DNA from: Acinetobacter sp. ANC 4204
GTDB lineage: Bacteria; Pseudomonadota; Gammaproteobacteria; Pseudomonadales; Moraxellaceae
DNA: 64,000 nucleotides
Direction: 5' to 3'
NCBI RefSeq assembly: GCF_002135205.1
Contig: NZ_NEFZ01000001.1
Location: 620,001-684,000, forward strand
How positions within the stretch are numbered: position 1 is the first letter of the stretch; every line of letters begins with the position of its first letter. The notes below the pieces were generated by a model. It was not told the origin of the DNA. It searched no databases and worked only from the letters and a program-made list of their open reading frames with translations. This document shows, piece by piece, positions 38,969-48,642 of this stretch. The position numbers and the translations under genes were made by a program.

Positions 38969-41023
38969 ATGCATATACAATTTAATGATCTTTTCTCTCA
39001 AATGCAGCAGCAACTTGAGCATCCTCAAGTTGCTTTAAATGACCAACTTTTAATTGAGTTGGTGGAACGTATTCGCCCTACTGACTCATATCAAACTGAT
39101 GAAATTCATCAAAAAATACAAGCATTAATTCATGCTTTGTTGATTACGCCTGATGCAGGCTCAACATTGCAAAGCTTCATCTTAGGCCTGATTTCCCAAT
39201 ACAAACAAACCAGTCTGTATGCCGATACTGGCATTTTGTCTTTAGATGGTTTTTGGAATCAATTGTCGCAGCGTTTAGGCGCACATTTTTTACCGCTGAT
39301 TAACGACGAGACGCAGTTGCAAGATTTAGTCCGTCGTGTTTTCCCCAACCGAAGTGATAAATATTGGCTTGATAACATCAAAGACAGTGACTGGCTACAA
39401 CTGCTGAACCTGCTCAATCATGGCCATGCCAATCAAAAAGAAAAAGTCAAAATTCGCAGTGAAGTGATTAAAGCCATCACGGTGCTGTCTTATCGGATTA
39501 GTGGTATTGGTTTATATCCTGAATTTATTAATGCACATCCTGAACTGACTGAATATGAATCGCCTTTCTTAGTTCAGAATCGCGAAATGATCGAATTCAT
39601 TCAACAGTATAAAAAAGCTCATCACGACGCCGATGTTTCCAGTGTGGTTGCACCACCCGATGCATCTCAGGCATTGGTTATGATTGAGCAGTGTCGTGAT
39701 GTAGTTCTAAAAATTCGTCGCTCAACCAAACGCATTGGGGTAAGTGTGAGCCTAACTTATCTCATATCCTTATTAGAACAGTGCTTAGACCGCGTTGAAC
39801 TGTTGCTCAATTTGATTGTAGAAGAAGGTGAAGCGCACTATAAAGCCATTAGCAACCTTCTGGTCGATATTACCGCTGCAATTTATAGCGAACGCAGTGT
39901 TCGTTCTCTACTCACTACCAACAGTGAACTCATTGCGTTACAGGTAACTGAAAATGCCAGTAAAACAGGTGAACACTATGTAAGTACAGACAAACAAGGC
40001 TTTTTGGCCATGTACAAATCGGCAGCAGGTGCAGGGGTTATTATTGCCATTATGGCAACGCTCAAAACCTTGTCGGCACGTATGGTCATGGCACCACTCA
40101 TGCAAGCCTTTATTTACAGTATGAATTACTCACTAGGTTTTATGCTGATTCATGTCTTGCACTTTACTGTAGCGACTAAACAACCCGCGATGACTGCTGC
40201 AGCCCTTGCAGCAACAGTACAACACCGCAAAGGTTCTAAAACCGCGCAAATTGCTGAATTAGCAGCATTGATTATCAATATTATCCGTACCCAGTTCATT
40301 GCTATTTTGGGTAATATCTCGATTGCCATACCCGTTGCAGCCTTTATTGCATGGGCTTGGGCAACGGGGCTACACGAACCTCTGATGACACATGCAAAAG
40401 CCAGCAAAGCACTACACGACCTGAATCCATTTACCTCTTTAGCCATTCCCCATGCTGCTATTGCTGGCGTATGTTTATTTTTGTCAGGTCTGCTGGCGGG
40501 CTATTTCGATAATATGGCCGTCTACCGCAAAGTTGGTCCTCGCTTAAAAGCACACCCCCGTCTCAAAACCATCATGCGACAAGAACGGCTCGATAAATTT
40601 GCAGGTTATATAGAACGTAACTTAGGTGCGTTGGCAGGTAATTTCTTATTCGGGATTATGCTAGGAAGTATGGGAACCATTGGCTACATTTTGGGGTTAC
40701 CTTTAGATATTCGACACATTGCCTTTGCTTCAGCAAACTTTATTCAAGGGCTAATGAATATTAATGGCAGTCCTGAAATTGGCTTGATTATTGTATCTTT
40801 CCTTGGGGTATTGTGCATTGGTCTAACAAACTTATTCGTCAGTTTTACCTTGACTATTATTGTGGCTTTACGTGCACGTCGAGTTCGTTTTGAACAATGG
40901 AAACCTTTAGCAAAATTGGTACTCACCCATTTTCTGACTCGCCCAAGTGATTTCTTTTGGCCCCCAAAAGTACCACTTGAAGTTGAAGAAAGTTCAAACA
41001 GTACAAAACACCATACAAAATGA
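38969..41023 (+). CDS. Membrane protein of the so-called site-specific recombinase (Gcr) family
   Basis: The 684-residue protein has a long soluble N-terminal half and, from about residue 350, seven or more membrane helices (SAAGAGVIIAIMATLKTLSA, GFMLIHVLHFTVATKQPAMT, IAIPVAAFIAWAWATG). It matches the family listed as site-specific recombinase (Gcr of Neisseria), but no tyrosine or serine recombinase catalytic motif is seen, and the name is probably historical. ATG at 38969 is used; an in-frame TTG lies two codons upstream. It follows ispB by 33 bp. Confidence 0.8.
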   Translation: MHIQFNDLFSQMQQQLEHPQVALNDQLLIELVERIRPTDSYQTDEIHQKIQALIHALLITPDAGSTLQSFILGLISQYKQTSLYADTGILSLDGFWNQLSQRLGAHFLPLINDETQLQDLVRRVFPNRSDKYWLDNIKDSDWLQLLNLLNHGHANQKEKVKIRSEVIKAITVLSYRISGIGLYPEFINAHPELTEYESPFLVQNREMIEFIQQYKKAHHDADVSSVVAPPDASQALVMIEQCRDVVLKIRRSTKRIGVSVSLTYLISLLEQCLDRVELLLNLIVEEGEAHYKAISNLLVDITAAIYSERSVRSLLTTNSELIALQVTENASKTGEHYVSTDKQGFLAMYKSAAGAGVIIAIMATLKTLSARMVMAPLMQAFIYSMNYSLGFMLIHVLHFTVATKQPAMTAAALAATVQHRKGSKTAQIAELAALIINIIRTQFIAILGNISIAIPVAAFIAWAWATGLHEPLMTHAKASKALHDLNPFTSLAIPHAAIAGVCLFLSGLLAGYFDNMAVYRKVGPRLKAHPRLKTIMRQERLDKFAGYIERNLGALAGNFLFGIMLGSMGTIGYILGLPLDIRHIAFASANFIQGLMNINGSPEIGLIIVSFLGVLCIGLTNLFVSFTLTIIVALRARRVRFEQWKPLAKLVLTHFLTRPSDFFWPPKVPLEVEESSNSTKHHTK

Positions 41024-41044
41024 TTTTGTACCCATTTTGAGCAC

Positions 41045-41073
41045 TTGTTAGACTATGAACAAAATTTTATGCA
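41045..41073 (+). promoter_or_regulatory. Candidate promoter for the PAP2-adeIJK block
   Basis: TTGTTA (41045-41050), a 17-base spacer and TATGCA (41068-41073) form a plausible sigma-70 promoter just before the palindrome. Confidence 0.4.
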
Positions 41074-41092
41074 TTATTAATCAACACTTGAA

Positions 41093-41120
41093 TTAAAGTG
41101 TACTGATGAGTACACTTTAA
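41093..41120. promoter_or_regulatory. Perfect palindrome upstream of PAP2 and adeIJK (candidate operator)
   Basis: TTAAAGTGTAC and GTACACTTTAA are perfect 11-base arms separated by TGATGA. The site begins about 20 bases after the -10 box of the candidate promoter and lies about 50 bp before the PAP2 start. There is no T tract, so a terminator is unlikely. It looks like a dimeric repressor operator; the protein that binds it is not known from this window. Confidence 0.55.
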
Positions 41121-41169
41121 CCCAGTAAATAACCGCGCTCAAATCGGTTCAAATGACACGAGTTTTAGC

Positions 41170-41781
41170 ATGCCTTATTTGTTGCTTTTTATCGGTATTA
41201 TTCTATTTATAATCAGCATATTAGTATTATTTTTTCAACCATTAACATCGCTAGATTTAACAATAGTTGAAAATTTCAGTACGTTGAGAACTGAGCCTAT
41301 AAATAAGTTTGCAATACTTTTATCTGCACTCGGCGGCATGCCATTTGTATTATTTTTAACCTGTCTATGGTGTTTCCATCGTGCATGGTATAAAAAGTAT
41401 AAAGATGTCATTTTTATAGGTTTAGGCGTAGTTGGAAGCATTGCTTCTGTTTGGCTACTTAAATTTTTAATTTCAAGACCACGCCCACCAGAAATGTTTC
41501 ACCTAGTGACGAGCTATGGTGCTTCCTTTCCAAGTGCGCACAGTATGTATGCTGCCACTTTGGCGTGTCTTGCCATTTTCTTAAGTCGCCCATTTCCTGC
41601 ACATCGTTTTATTGTCTGCATTGCTCTTTTATGGATGCTGATGATGGGAATTTCAAGAGTCTATCTTGGGGTACATTTCCCGTCCGATGTCCTTGCGGGA
41701 TGGAGTATCAGTATTATATGGATTTCACTGCTCTACATTATGTATGGCAGATACAACCAATCAAATACAAATTATTTTTAG
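41170..41781 (+). CDS. PAP2 family phosphatase
   Basis: The 203-residue protein has six predicted membrane helices and the three phosphatase signature motifs: KFLISRPRPP, SFPSAHSMYA (in place of the common PSGH) and SRVYLGVHFPSDVLAG. Members dephosphorylate lipid phosphates such as undecaprenyl or phosphatidyl-glycerol phosphate. It ends 25 bp before adeI, so it probably belongs to the same transcript as the efflux genes. Confidence 0.9.
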   Translation: MPYLLLFIGIILFIISILVLFFQPLTSLDLTIVENFSTLRTEPINKFAILLSALGGMPFVLFLTCLWCFHRAWYKKYKDVIFIGLGVVGSIASVWLLKFLISRPRPPEMFHLVTSYGASFPSAHSMYAATLACLAIFLSRPFPAHRFIVCIALLWMLMMGISRVYLGVHFPSDVLAGWSISIIWISLLYIMYGRYNQSNTNYF

Positions 41782-41806
41782 ATAAAAATCTAATCGAGGT
41801 GGAACA

Positions 41807-43051
41807 ATGATGTCGGCAAAGCTTTGGGCCCCAGCCCTTACCGCTTGCGCATTAGCAACGAGTATTGCACTTGTTGGTTGTAGCAAAGACCCAAAGGATG
41901 CGCAGCAAGCAGGCGCTTCTCAACAAATGCCACCTACTGAAGTCGGTGTCATTGTTGCACAACCGCAAAATGTAGAACAATCTGTAGAGTTATCTGGCAG
42001 AACCACGGCATTTGAAGTCTCTGAAGTTCGCCCACAAACGAGTGGAATTATTCTAAAACGTTTGTTTGCGGAAGGCAGCTATGTACGTGAAGGACAGGCA
42101 CTTTATGAACTTGATTCTCGTACTAATCGCGCAACATTTGATAATGCCAAAGCAGCATTATTACAACAAGAAGCAAATCTAAGCTCACTTAAAACCAAAC
42201 TCAATCGTTATCAACAACTGGTTTCAAGCAATGCTGTTGCGAAACAAGATTATGATGACTTAGTCGGTCAAGTGAATGTTGCAGAAGCACAAGTCGCTGC
42301 TGCACGTGCACAAGTTAAAAATGCTGAAGTAGATTTAGGCTACTCAACCATTCGTTCACCTATTTCAGGTCAAACGAACCGTTCAACAGTTACAGCAGGC
42401 GCATTGGTTACAGCAAATCAAACTGACCCTTTGGTGACGATTCAGCGTTTAGACCCAATCTATGTTGATATCAACCAGTCAAGTTCTGAACTTCTACGCT
42501 TACGCCAACAACTAAGCAAAGGTAGTTTAGACAGCAGTAATAACACTCGCGTAAAACTTAAACTAGAAGATGGAAGTGAGTACCCAGTCGAAGGACGTTT
42601 AGCGTTCTCTGATGCAAGTGTCAATCCAGATACAGGGACTGTAACCATCCGTGCAGTGTTCCCGAACCCAAATCACTTATTACTTCCTGGTATGTTTGCC
42701 AACGCTCAAATCGTGCAAGGGGTGATCCCAAATGCGATTTTAGTGCCACAAATTGCTGTGACACGTACACCTACTGGTCAAGCCATCGCGATGATTGTGA
42801 ATGACAAAGGTGTTGTTGAGTCTCGCCCAATCACCACATCTGGCATTCAAGGCCAAAACTGGATTGTGACTCAAGGTCTTAAAACAGGTGAAAAAGTTAT
42901 TGTTGACGGTATAGCGAAAGTTAAAGCTGAACAAAAAGTTGTTACGAAACCGTATCAACCTCAAGCAGCAGCGCCTCAAGCTCCAACAACTGAGGCTAAA
43001 AAGACAGAAGCTGGTGCGAAAACAGAACAAAAAGCTACTTCAAACACATAA
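41807..43051 (+). CDS. adeI: RND efflux periplasmic adaptor AdeI
   Basis: AdeI is the membrane fusion protein that joins AdeJ to AdeK. The 414-residue product begins MMSAKLWAPALTACALATSI, ends its signal in ALVGC so that Cys25 is lipidated, and has the lipoyl halves and helical hairpin typical of the AcrA/MexA family (GQALYELDSRTNRATFDNAK, DLGYSTIRSPISGQ). The C-terminal tail is Ala/Gln/Lys-rich and low in complexity. A GAGGTGGA site precedes the ATG. It heads the adeIJK operon. Confidence 0.95.
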   Translation: MMSAKLWAPALTACALATSIALVGCSKDPKDAQQAGASQQMPPTEVGVIVAQPQNVEQSVELSGRTTAFEVSEVRPQTSGIILKRLFAEGSYVREGQALYELDSRTNRATFDNAKAALLQQEANLSSLKTKLNRYQQLVSSNAVAKQDYDDLVGQVNVAEAQVAAARAQVKNAEVDLGYSTIRSPISGQTNRSTVTAGALVTANQTDPLVTIQRLDPIYVDINQSSSELLRLRQQLSKGSLDSSNNTRVKLKLEDGSEYPVEGRLAFSDASVNPDTGTVTIRAVFPNPNHLLLPGMFANAQIVQGVIPNAILVPQIAVTRTPTGQAIAMIVNDKGVVESRPITTSGIQGQNWIVTQGLKTGEKVIVDGIAKVKAEQKVVTKPYQPQAAAPQAPTTEAKKTEAGAKTEQKATSNT

Positions 43052-43063
43052 GGGGTAGACTGA

Positions 43064-46000
43064 ATGGCTCAATTTTTTATTCATCGCCCCATTTTTGCGT
43101 GGGTGATTGCACTGGTGATTATGTTGGCGGGTGTTATTACGCTAACCAATATGCCAGTTGCCCAGTATCCGACGATTGCACCGCCCACGGTGACAATTTC
43201 TGCAACGTACCCAGGTGCTTCTGCACAAACGGTTGAAAATACCGTGACTCAGATCATTGAACAACAAATGAATGGTCTAGATGGCTTACGTTATATCTCT
43301 TCTAACAGTGCTGGCAATGGTCAGGCATCTATTAACTTGAACTTTGAGCAAGGCATTGATCCAGACATTGCACAAGTTCAAGTACAGAACAAGCTACAAT
43401 CTGCAACTGCACTCTTACCTGAAGATGTGCAACGCCAAGGTGTCAAAGTCACCAAATCTGGCGCAAGCTTTATGCAAGTTGTGGCATTCTATTCTCCAGA
43501 TGAAAGCCTTTCTGCATCTGACATTAAAGACTATGTAAACTCCAACATTTCCGAACCGCTCAGTCGTGTTGCTGGGGTGGGTGAAGTACAAGTTTTTGGT
43601 GGTTCATACGCGATGCGTATTTGGCTTGATCCAGCGAAAATGACCAGTCTGCAAGTTACACCAAGTGATATTGCAACTGCCATTAATGCGCAGAACTCAC
43701 AAGTTGCTGTGGGTCAACTCGGTGGTGCTCCATCAATTCAGGGACAAGTTCTGAATGCTACGGTCAATGCGCAAAGTATGTTGCAGACCCCTGAGCAATT
43801 TAGAAATATTTTCCTCAAAAATACAGCATCTGGCGCTCAAGTGCGCTTATCTGATGTTGCACGTGTTGAACTTGGTTCAGATAACTATCAATTTGACTCT
43901 AAATTCAATGGCAAACCTGCTGGTGGTGTAGCGATTAAACTGGCAACTGGTGCAAATGCACTAGATACAGCAGCAGCTGTAGAAAAGCGCCTCAGTGAAC
44001 TTCGTAAGAACTATCCAGATGGTTTAAAAGATAAACTGGCTTATGACACAACTCCATTTATTAAGCTTTCGATTGAAAGTGTGGTTCACACTTTAATTGA
44101 AGCCATAATTTTGGTGTTCATTGTCATGTTCTTGTTCCTACAGAACTGGCGTGCAACGATTATCCCAACACTTGCTGTTCCTGTGGTTGTATTGGGTACC
44201 TTTGCTGTCATTAACATTTTCGGTTTCTCCATCAACACACTCACCATGTTTGCAATGGTCTTAGCGATTGGTCTTCTGGTCGATGATGCGATTGTTGTGG
44301 TGGAAAACGTCGAACGTGTCATGCAAGAAGAGCATCTCGACCCTGTTGTTGCCACTGAAAAGTCAATGCAACAGATTTCTGGTGCCTTAGTCGGTATTAC
44401 CAGTGTGTTAACAGCCGTATTCGTACCGATGGCTTTCTTCGGTGGTACTACTGGTGTTATTTACCGTCAGTTCTCGATTACACTTGTGACAGCAATGATT
44501 CTGTCATTGATCGTCGCATTAACATTCACCCCTGCCTTATGTGCAACCTTGTTAAAACAACATGATGCAAACAAACCAGAAAGTAATAATATTTTTGCGC
44601 GTTTCTTCCGTTGGTTTAACAACAGCTTTGAAAAGCTATCCGTAAAATACCAAGGTGGTGTCAACCGTATGACCCATCATAAAGTATTTTCTGGTGTGGT
44701 TTATTTACTGGTGATTGCAGGCTTAGTTGGCCTATATAAAGCTTTACCATCATCATTCTTGCCTGACGAAGACCAAGGTGTGGTAATGACACTCGTACAG
44801 CTTCCACCAAGTGCAAGCCTTGAACGTACCGATAAAGTCATCACCACAATGACAGACTATTTCATGAATAAAGAAAAAGAACATGTAGAGTCCATCTTTA
44901 CTGTTTCTGGTTTCTCATTCACAGGTGTTGGTCAAAACGCAGGTCTTGCGTTTATCAAGCTGAAGGACTGGAGTGAGCGTACCTCACCTGAATCACAAAT
45001 TGGTGCCATCATCCAACGTGGTATGGCATTGAATATGATCGTGAAAGATGCCTCTTACATCATGCCATTACAGTTACCTGCAATGCCTGAATTAGGTGTA
45101 TCTGCTGGTTTTGACATCCAATTAAAAGATGCGAGTGGTCAAGGTCATGAAAAACTGATTGCTGCACGTAATGCGATTCTAGGTATGGCAGCACAGGATA
45201 AACGCCTTGCAGGTGTGCGTCCAAATGGTCAAGAAGATACGCCTCAGTATCAAATTAGTATTGACCAAGCACAAGCAGGCGCAATGGGTGTAAGTATTGC
45301 TGATATCAATACAACCATGAGTATCGCTTGGGGTGGTTCGTATATTAATGACTTCGTAGACCGTGGTCGTGTGAAAAAAGTCTATGTGCAAGGCGAAGCA
45401 AATGCACGTATGATGCCTGAAGACTTGAACAAGTGGTACGTACGTAATAGTAGCGGCACAATGGTTCCATTCTCAGCATTTGCAACAGGCGAATGGACTT
45501 ATGGTTCCCCACGTCTAGAGCGTTATAACGGCGTATCATCAGTCAACATCCAAGGTACTCCTGCACCAGGCGTTAGTTCGGGTGATGCCATGATTGCAAT
45601 GGAAGAAATTATTGGCAAGTTACCGTCAATGGGCTTAGATGGTTTCGACTATGAATGGACGGGTTTATCTTTAGAAGAACGTGATTCTGGTAGTCAAACA
45701 GGACCATTACTCATTCTTTCAATGTTGATCGTATTCCTTTGTCTTTCAGCTTTATATGAAAGTTGGTCTATCCCTGTTTCAGTATTGCTGGTTGTACCAC
45801 TTGGTATTATTGGTGCATTTACTTTAACGTGGTTAGGTATGATCATCAAAGGCGATCCAAACCTGTCATTTAACATCTACTTCCAAGTCGCAATTGTTGC
45901 CGTAATTGGTCTTTCTGCGAAAAATGCAATCTTGATTGTAGAGTTTGCAAAAGAGTTGCAAGAAAAAGGTGAAGACTTATTTGATGCAACCCTTCATGCT

Positions 46001-46243
46001 GCAAAAATGCGTTTACGCCCAATCATTATGACCACCCTTGCCTTCGGTTTTGGTGTACTCCCTCTTGCCCTTTCAGCAGGTGCAGGTGCAGGTAGTCAAC
46101 ACTCTGTCGGTTATGGTGTACTTGGTGGTGTAATTAGTTCTACACTTTTGGGTATTTTCTTCATTCCAGTATTCTTTGTTTGGATTCGCAGCATTTTCAA
46201 ATACAAACCGAAGAAACAAAATAATCAGGAGCAAACATCGTGA
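43064..46243 (+). CDS. adeJ: RND multidrug efflux transporter AdeJ
   Basis: AdeJ is the inner-membrane proton-driven pump of a tripartite efflux system. The 1059-residue protein has the RND N-terminus FFIHRPIFAWVIALVIMLAGV, a conserved proton-relay helix (AMVLAIGLLVDDAIVVVENVERVM, with the Asp-Asp pair) and a second membrane half (GLSAKNAILIVEFAKELQ). It is the same length as AdeJ of A. baumannii. Its stop overlaps the adeK start region. In Acinetobacter this pump gives intrinsic resistance to many drugs. Confidence 0.97.
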   Translation: MAQFFIHRPIFAWVIALVIMLAGVITLTNMPVAQYPTIAPPTVTISATYPGASAQTVENTVTQIIEQQMNGLDGLRYISSNSAGNGQASINLNFEQGIDPDIAQVQVQNKLQSATALLPEDVQRQGVKVTKSGASFMQVVAFYSPDESLSASDIKDYVNSNISEPLSRVAGVGEVQVFGGSYAMRIWLDPAKMTSLQVTPSDIATAINAQNSQVAVGQLGGAPSIQGQVLNATVNAQSMLQTPEQFRNIFLKNTASGAQVRLSDVARVELGSDNYQFDSKFNGKPAGGVAIKLATGANALDTAAAVEKRLSELRKNYPDGLKDKLAYDTTPFIKLSIESVVHTLIEAIILVFIVMFLFLQNWRATIIPTLAVPVVVLGTFAVINIFGFSINTLTMFAMVLAIGLLVDDAIVVVENVERVMQEEHLDPVVATEKSMQQISGALVGITSVLTAVFVPMAFFGGTTGVIYRQFSITLVTAMILSLIVALTFTPALCATLLKQHDANKPESNNIFARFFRWFNNSFEKLSVKYQGGVNRMTHHKVFSGVVYLLVIAGLVGLYKALPSSFLPDEDQGVVMTLVQLPPSASLERTDKVITTMTDYFMNKEKEHVESIFTVSGFSFTGVGQNAGLAFIKLKDWSERTSPESQIGAIIQRGMALNMIVKDASYIMPLQLPAMPELGVSAGFDIQLKDASGQGHEKLIAARNAILGMAAQDKRLAGVRPNGQEDTPQYQISIDQAQAGAMGVSIADINTTMSIAWGGSYINDFVDRGRVKKVYVQGEANARMMPEDLNKWYVRNSSGTMVPFSAFATGEWTYGSPRLERYNGVSSVNIQGTPAPGVSSGDAMIAMEEIIGKLPSMGLDGFDYEWTGLSLEERDSGSQTGPLLILSMLIVFLCLSALYESWSIPVSVLLVVPLGIIGAFTLTWLGMIIKGDPNLSFNIYFQVAIVAVIGLSAKNAILIVEFAKELQEKGEDLFDATLHAAKMRLRPIIMTTLAFGFGVLPLALSAGAGAGSQHSVGYGVLGGVISSTLLGIFFIPVFFVWIRSIFKYKPKKQNNQEQTS

Positions 46244-47700
46244 TGCAAAAAGTATGGTCTATTTCAGGTCGTAGCATTGCGGTATCTGCACTTGCGCTTG
46301 CTTTGACTGCATGTCAAAGCATGCGTGGTCCAGAACCCGTCGTTCAAGCGGATATCCCAACAGGATATATTGGTTCAGCTACAGGACCGTCTATTGCTGA
46401 GCAAGGTTATAAAGATTTTTTTGCTGATGCACGATTGGTACAAGTCATTGAAATGGCTTTGGCCAATAACCGTGACCTACGCACTGCAACTTTAAATATT
46501 CAACGTGCACAACAAGCGTATCAAATTACTGAAAACAACCAACTACCCACTATTGGGGCAAGTGGTAGTGTGCTTCGTCAAGATACGTTAAGTACGACTA
46601 AGCCAGTCACAACCTATAATGTTGGCCTTGGTGTCACCGCTTATGAGTTAGACTTTTGGGGGCGTGTACGTAGCTTAAAAGACAATGCTTTGGACAGCTA
46701 TTTAGCGACCCAAAGTGCGCGTGATGCAACACAAATTTCGTTGATTGGTCAAGTTGCGCAAGCATGGCTCAGCTATTCATTTGCCAATGCTAACTTAAAA
46801 CTGGCAGATCAAACGCTTAAAGCACAGCTTGAGTCATACAATCTGAACAAAAAACGTTTTGATGTTGGTATCGACAGTGAAGTTCCCGTTCGTCAAGCGC
46901 AAATTTCAGTTGAAACTGCACGTAATGATGTTGCCAACTACAAGACTCAAGTGGCCCAAGCGCAGAATTTATTGAACTTGTTGGTGGGTCAGGCTGTACC
47001 AGCTAACTTATTGGCACCGCAACCAGTTAAACGCATTACTCAAAGTACAGCTTTAACTGCTGGATTACCAAGTGACTTGTTGAATAACCGTCCTGATGTT
47101 CGCTCTGCTGAGTATCAATTGTCTGCTGCAGGTGCCAATATTGGTGCGGCAAAAGCACAATTATTCCCAACAATTAGCTTAACAGGTACAGCAGGTTATG
47201 CATCGACAGATTTAAGCGACTTGTTTAAATCAGGTGCCTTCGTTTGGTCACTTGGCCCAAGCTTAGATATCCCTATCTTTGACTGGGGTACACGTCGTGC
47301 CAATGTGAAGATTTCAGAAACTGACCAAAAAATTGCGTTGTCAGATTATGAAAAAACCATTCAAACGGCTTTCCGTGAAGTGAATGATGCATTAGCTGTA
47401 CGTGAAAATATTGGTGATCGTCTATCTGCACAACGTCGTCTTGTGGATGCCACCAATACCACCTATAAGCTGTCAACAGCACGCTTCCGTGCAGGGATCG
47501 ACAACTACTTAACAGTACTCGATGCTCAGCGTACTTCGTACTCGGCGGAACAAGGTCTGTTATTGCTTGAACAAGCAAACTTAAATAACCAAGTTGAAGT
47601 GTATAAAACGCTTGGTGGTGGTGTGAAAGCCAATACAGCTGATCAAGTGGCGAAACAGCCCTCTTCTTCAGATGTAAAATATAACAAAACTGCAAACTAA
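46243..47700 (+). CDS. adeK: Outer membrane efflux channel AdeK
   Basis: AdeK is the TolC/OprM-type outer membrane exit duct. The 485-residue product has lipobox ALTAC, so Cys24 is lipidated, and paired OEP domains rich in alpha-helical repeats (LRTATLNIQRAQQAYQITEN and IKNPDVRSAEYQLSAAG-type regions). ATG at 46243 overlaps the adeJ TGA by one base; a GTG one codon upstream is also possible. CAGGAG lies 11 bases upstream. The terminator at 47714 follows. Confidence 0.95.
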   Translation: MQKVWSISGRSIAVSALALALTACQSMRGPEPVVQADIPTGYIGSATGPSIAEQGYKDFFADARLVQVIEMALANNRDLRTATLNIQRAQQAYQITENNQLPTIGASGSVLRQDTLSTTKPVTTYNVGLGVTAYELDFWGRVRSLKDNALDSYLATQSARDATQISLIGQVAQAWLSYSFANANLKLADQTLKAQLESYNLNKKRFDVGIDSEVPVRQAQISVETARNDVANYKTQVAQAQNLLNLLVGQAVPANLLAPQPVKRITQSTALTAGLPSDLLNNRPDVRSAEYQLSAAGANIGAAKAQLFPTISLTGTAGYASTDLSDLFKSGAFVWSLGPSLDIPIFDWGTRRANVKISETDQKIALSDYEKTIQTAFREVNDALAVRENIGDRLSAQRRLVDATNTTYKLSTARFRAGIDNYLTVLDAQRTSYSAEQGLLLLEQANLNNQVEVYKTLGGGVKANTADQVAKQPSSSDVKYNKTAN

Positions 47701-47713
47701 CGCTTGCGGTATG

Positions 47714-47739
47714 AAAAGCTCACTTCGGTGGGCTTTTTT
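47714..47739 (+). terminator. Terminator of adeIJK
   Basis: The stem AGCTCAC / GTGGGCT with a TTCG tetraloop is followed by TTTTTT. Confidence 0.8.
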
Positions 47740-47794
47740 ATTGCTTTTTCATCGGCTTTTTCCTATCTTCAAAGACAATACTCACTTTTAAATA

Positions 47795-48160
47795 ATGGAC
47801 ATTATGCTTTTAAGTAACCTTGAGTCTGTACCTGGACATACGATTTCTCAGCAACTGGACGTGGTTTATGGGAGTACAGTTCGGAGTAAACATGTCGGAC
47901 GCGATTTTCTGGCAGGCCTGAAAAATATCGTCGGGGGTGAACTCACGGCCTATACTGAACTTTTAGAAGAATCACGCCAAGAAGCTATGAATCGTATGAT
48001 TGCAAAAGCACAAGGCCTAGGTGCAAATGCCATCGTAGGAATTCGTTTTTCAACTTCAAATATTGCCCAAGGTGCATCAGAATTATTTGTGTATGGCACT
48101 GCCGTCCGTGTCACACCGTTAAACAACCATCTCCCTGACCCTTTTCCAAAGCAGGCCTAA
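47795..48160 (+). CDS. YbjQ/UPF0145 family protein
   Basis: The 121-residue protein has the YbjQ family core: LSNLESVPGHTISQQLDVVYGSTV, a helix EESRQEAMNRMIAKAQGLGANAIVGIRF, and a beta-strand end SELFVYGTAVRV. Family members form pentamers; some annotations suggest heavy-metal binding but the function is unproven. It is followed by a paralogue three bases later. Confidence 0.85.
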   Translation: MDIMLLSNLESVPGHTISQQLDVVYGSTVRSKHVGRDFLAGLKNIVGGELTAYTELLEESRQEAMNRMIAKAQGLGANAIVGIRFSTSNIAQGASELFVYGTAVRVTPLNNHLPDPFPKQA

Positions 48161-48163
48161 ACG

Positions 48164-48601
48164 ATGGAAAGCTTAATTTTCCAACTGCTGATCTTTGCGG
48201 TGCTGTTTAGCGTCGGTTTTGGCTTTGGCCGATATAACGAACGTAAACATTTGGCAGAGCTTGAACAGAATGAAAAGCGACTTGCCTACATCACTGTGGG
48301 TAATCTGCGCAAAGTGAATTTTGCACAGTCTGGACACATGATCAGTAGCAATGTGGTGATTTCACATGATTACTTCAAATACGTACTGGCCACTGTGCAA
48401 AACTTTTTGGGCGGTCGGCTGACCAGTTATGAAAGTGTGGTAGATCGTGCCCGTCGTGAAGCTATTGTCCGACTTAAGCTTGAAGCAGAAAAGCACGGCG
48501 CAACACACATCGCTTGTATTCGACTGGCGACTACAGAAATGGGAATGCAAGGTGGTATGGTCGAAGTCTTTGCTTATGGGACCGCCATTCAAATTCCTTA
48601 A
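48164..48601 (+). CDS. Membrane-anchored YbjQ paralogue
   Basis: The 145-residue protein starts with one membrane helix (LIFQLLIFAVLFSVGFGFG) and then repeats the YbjQ core (VVISHDYFKYVLATVQNFLGGRL, DRARREAIVRLKLEAEKHGATHIACIRL, MVEVFAYGTAIQI). It lies three bases after the first copy, so the two are likely to be made together and may form a mixed oligomer held at the membrane (inference). Confidence 0.8.
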   Translation: MESLIFQLLIFAVLFSVGFGFGRYNERKHLAELEQNEKRLAYITVGNLRKVNFAQSGHMISSNVVISHDYFKYVLATVQNFLGGRLTSYESVVDRARREAIVRLKLEAEKHGATHIACIRLATTEMGMQGGMVEVFAYGTAIQIP

Positions 48602-48642
48602 ACAGCGACTATGAACCAATCCTCCATTCACTAAACTCAAAC

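Noticed and set aside
38969..41023. Mobile element or integrase
   Set aside because: In spite of the family name, no recombinase motif, att site or repeat is seen; the product is a membrane protein.
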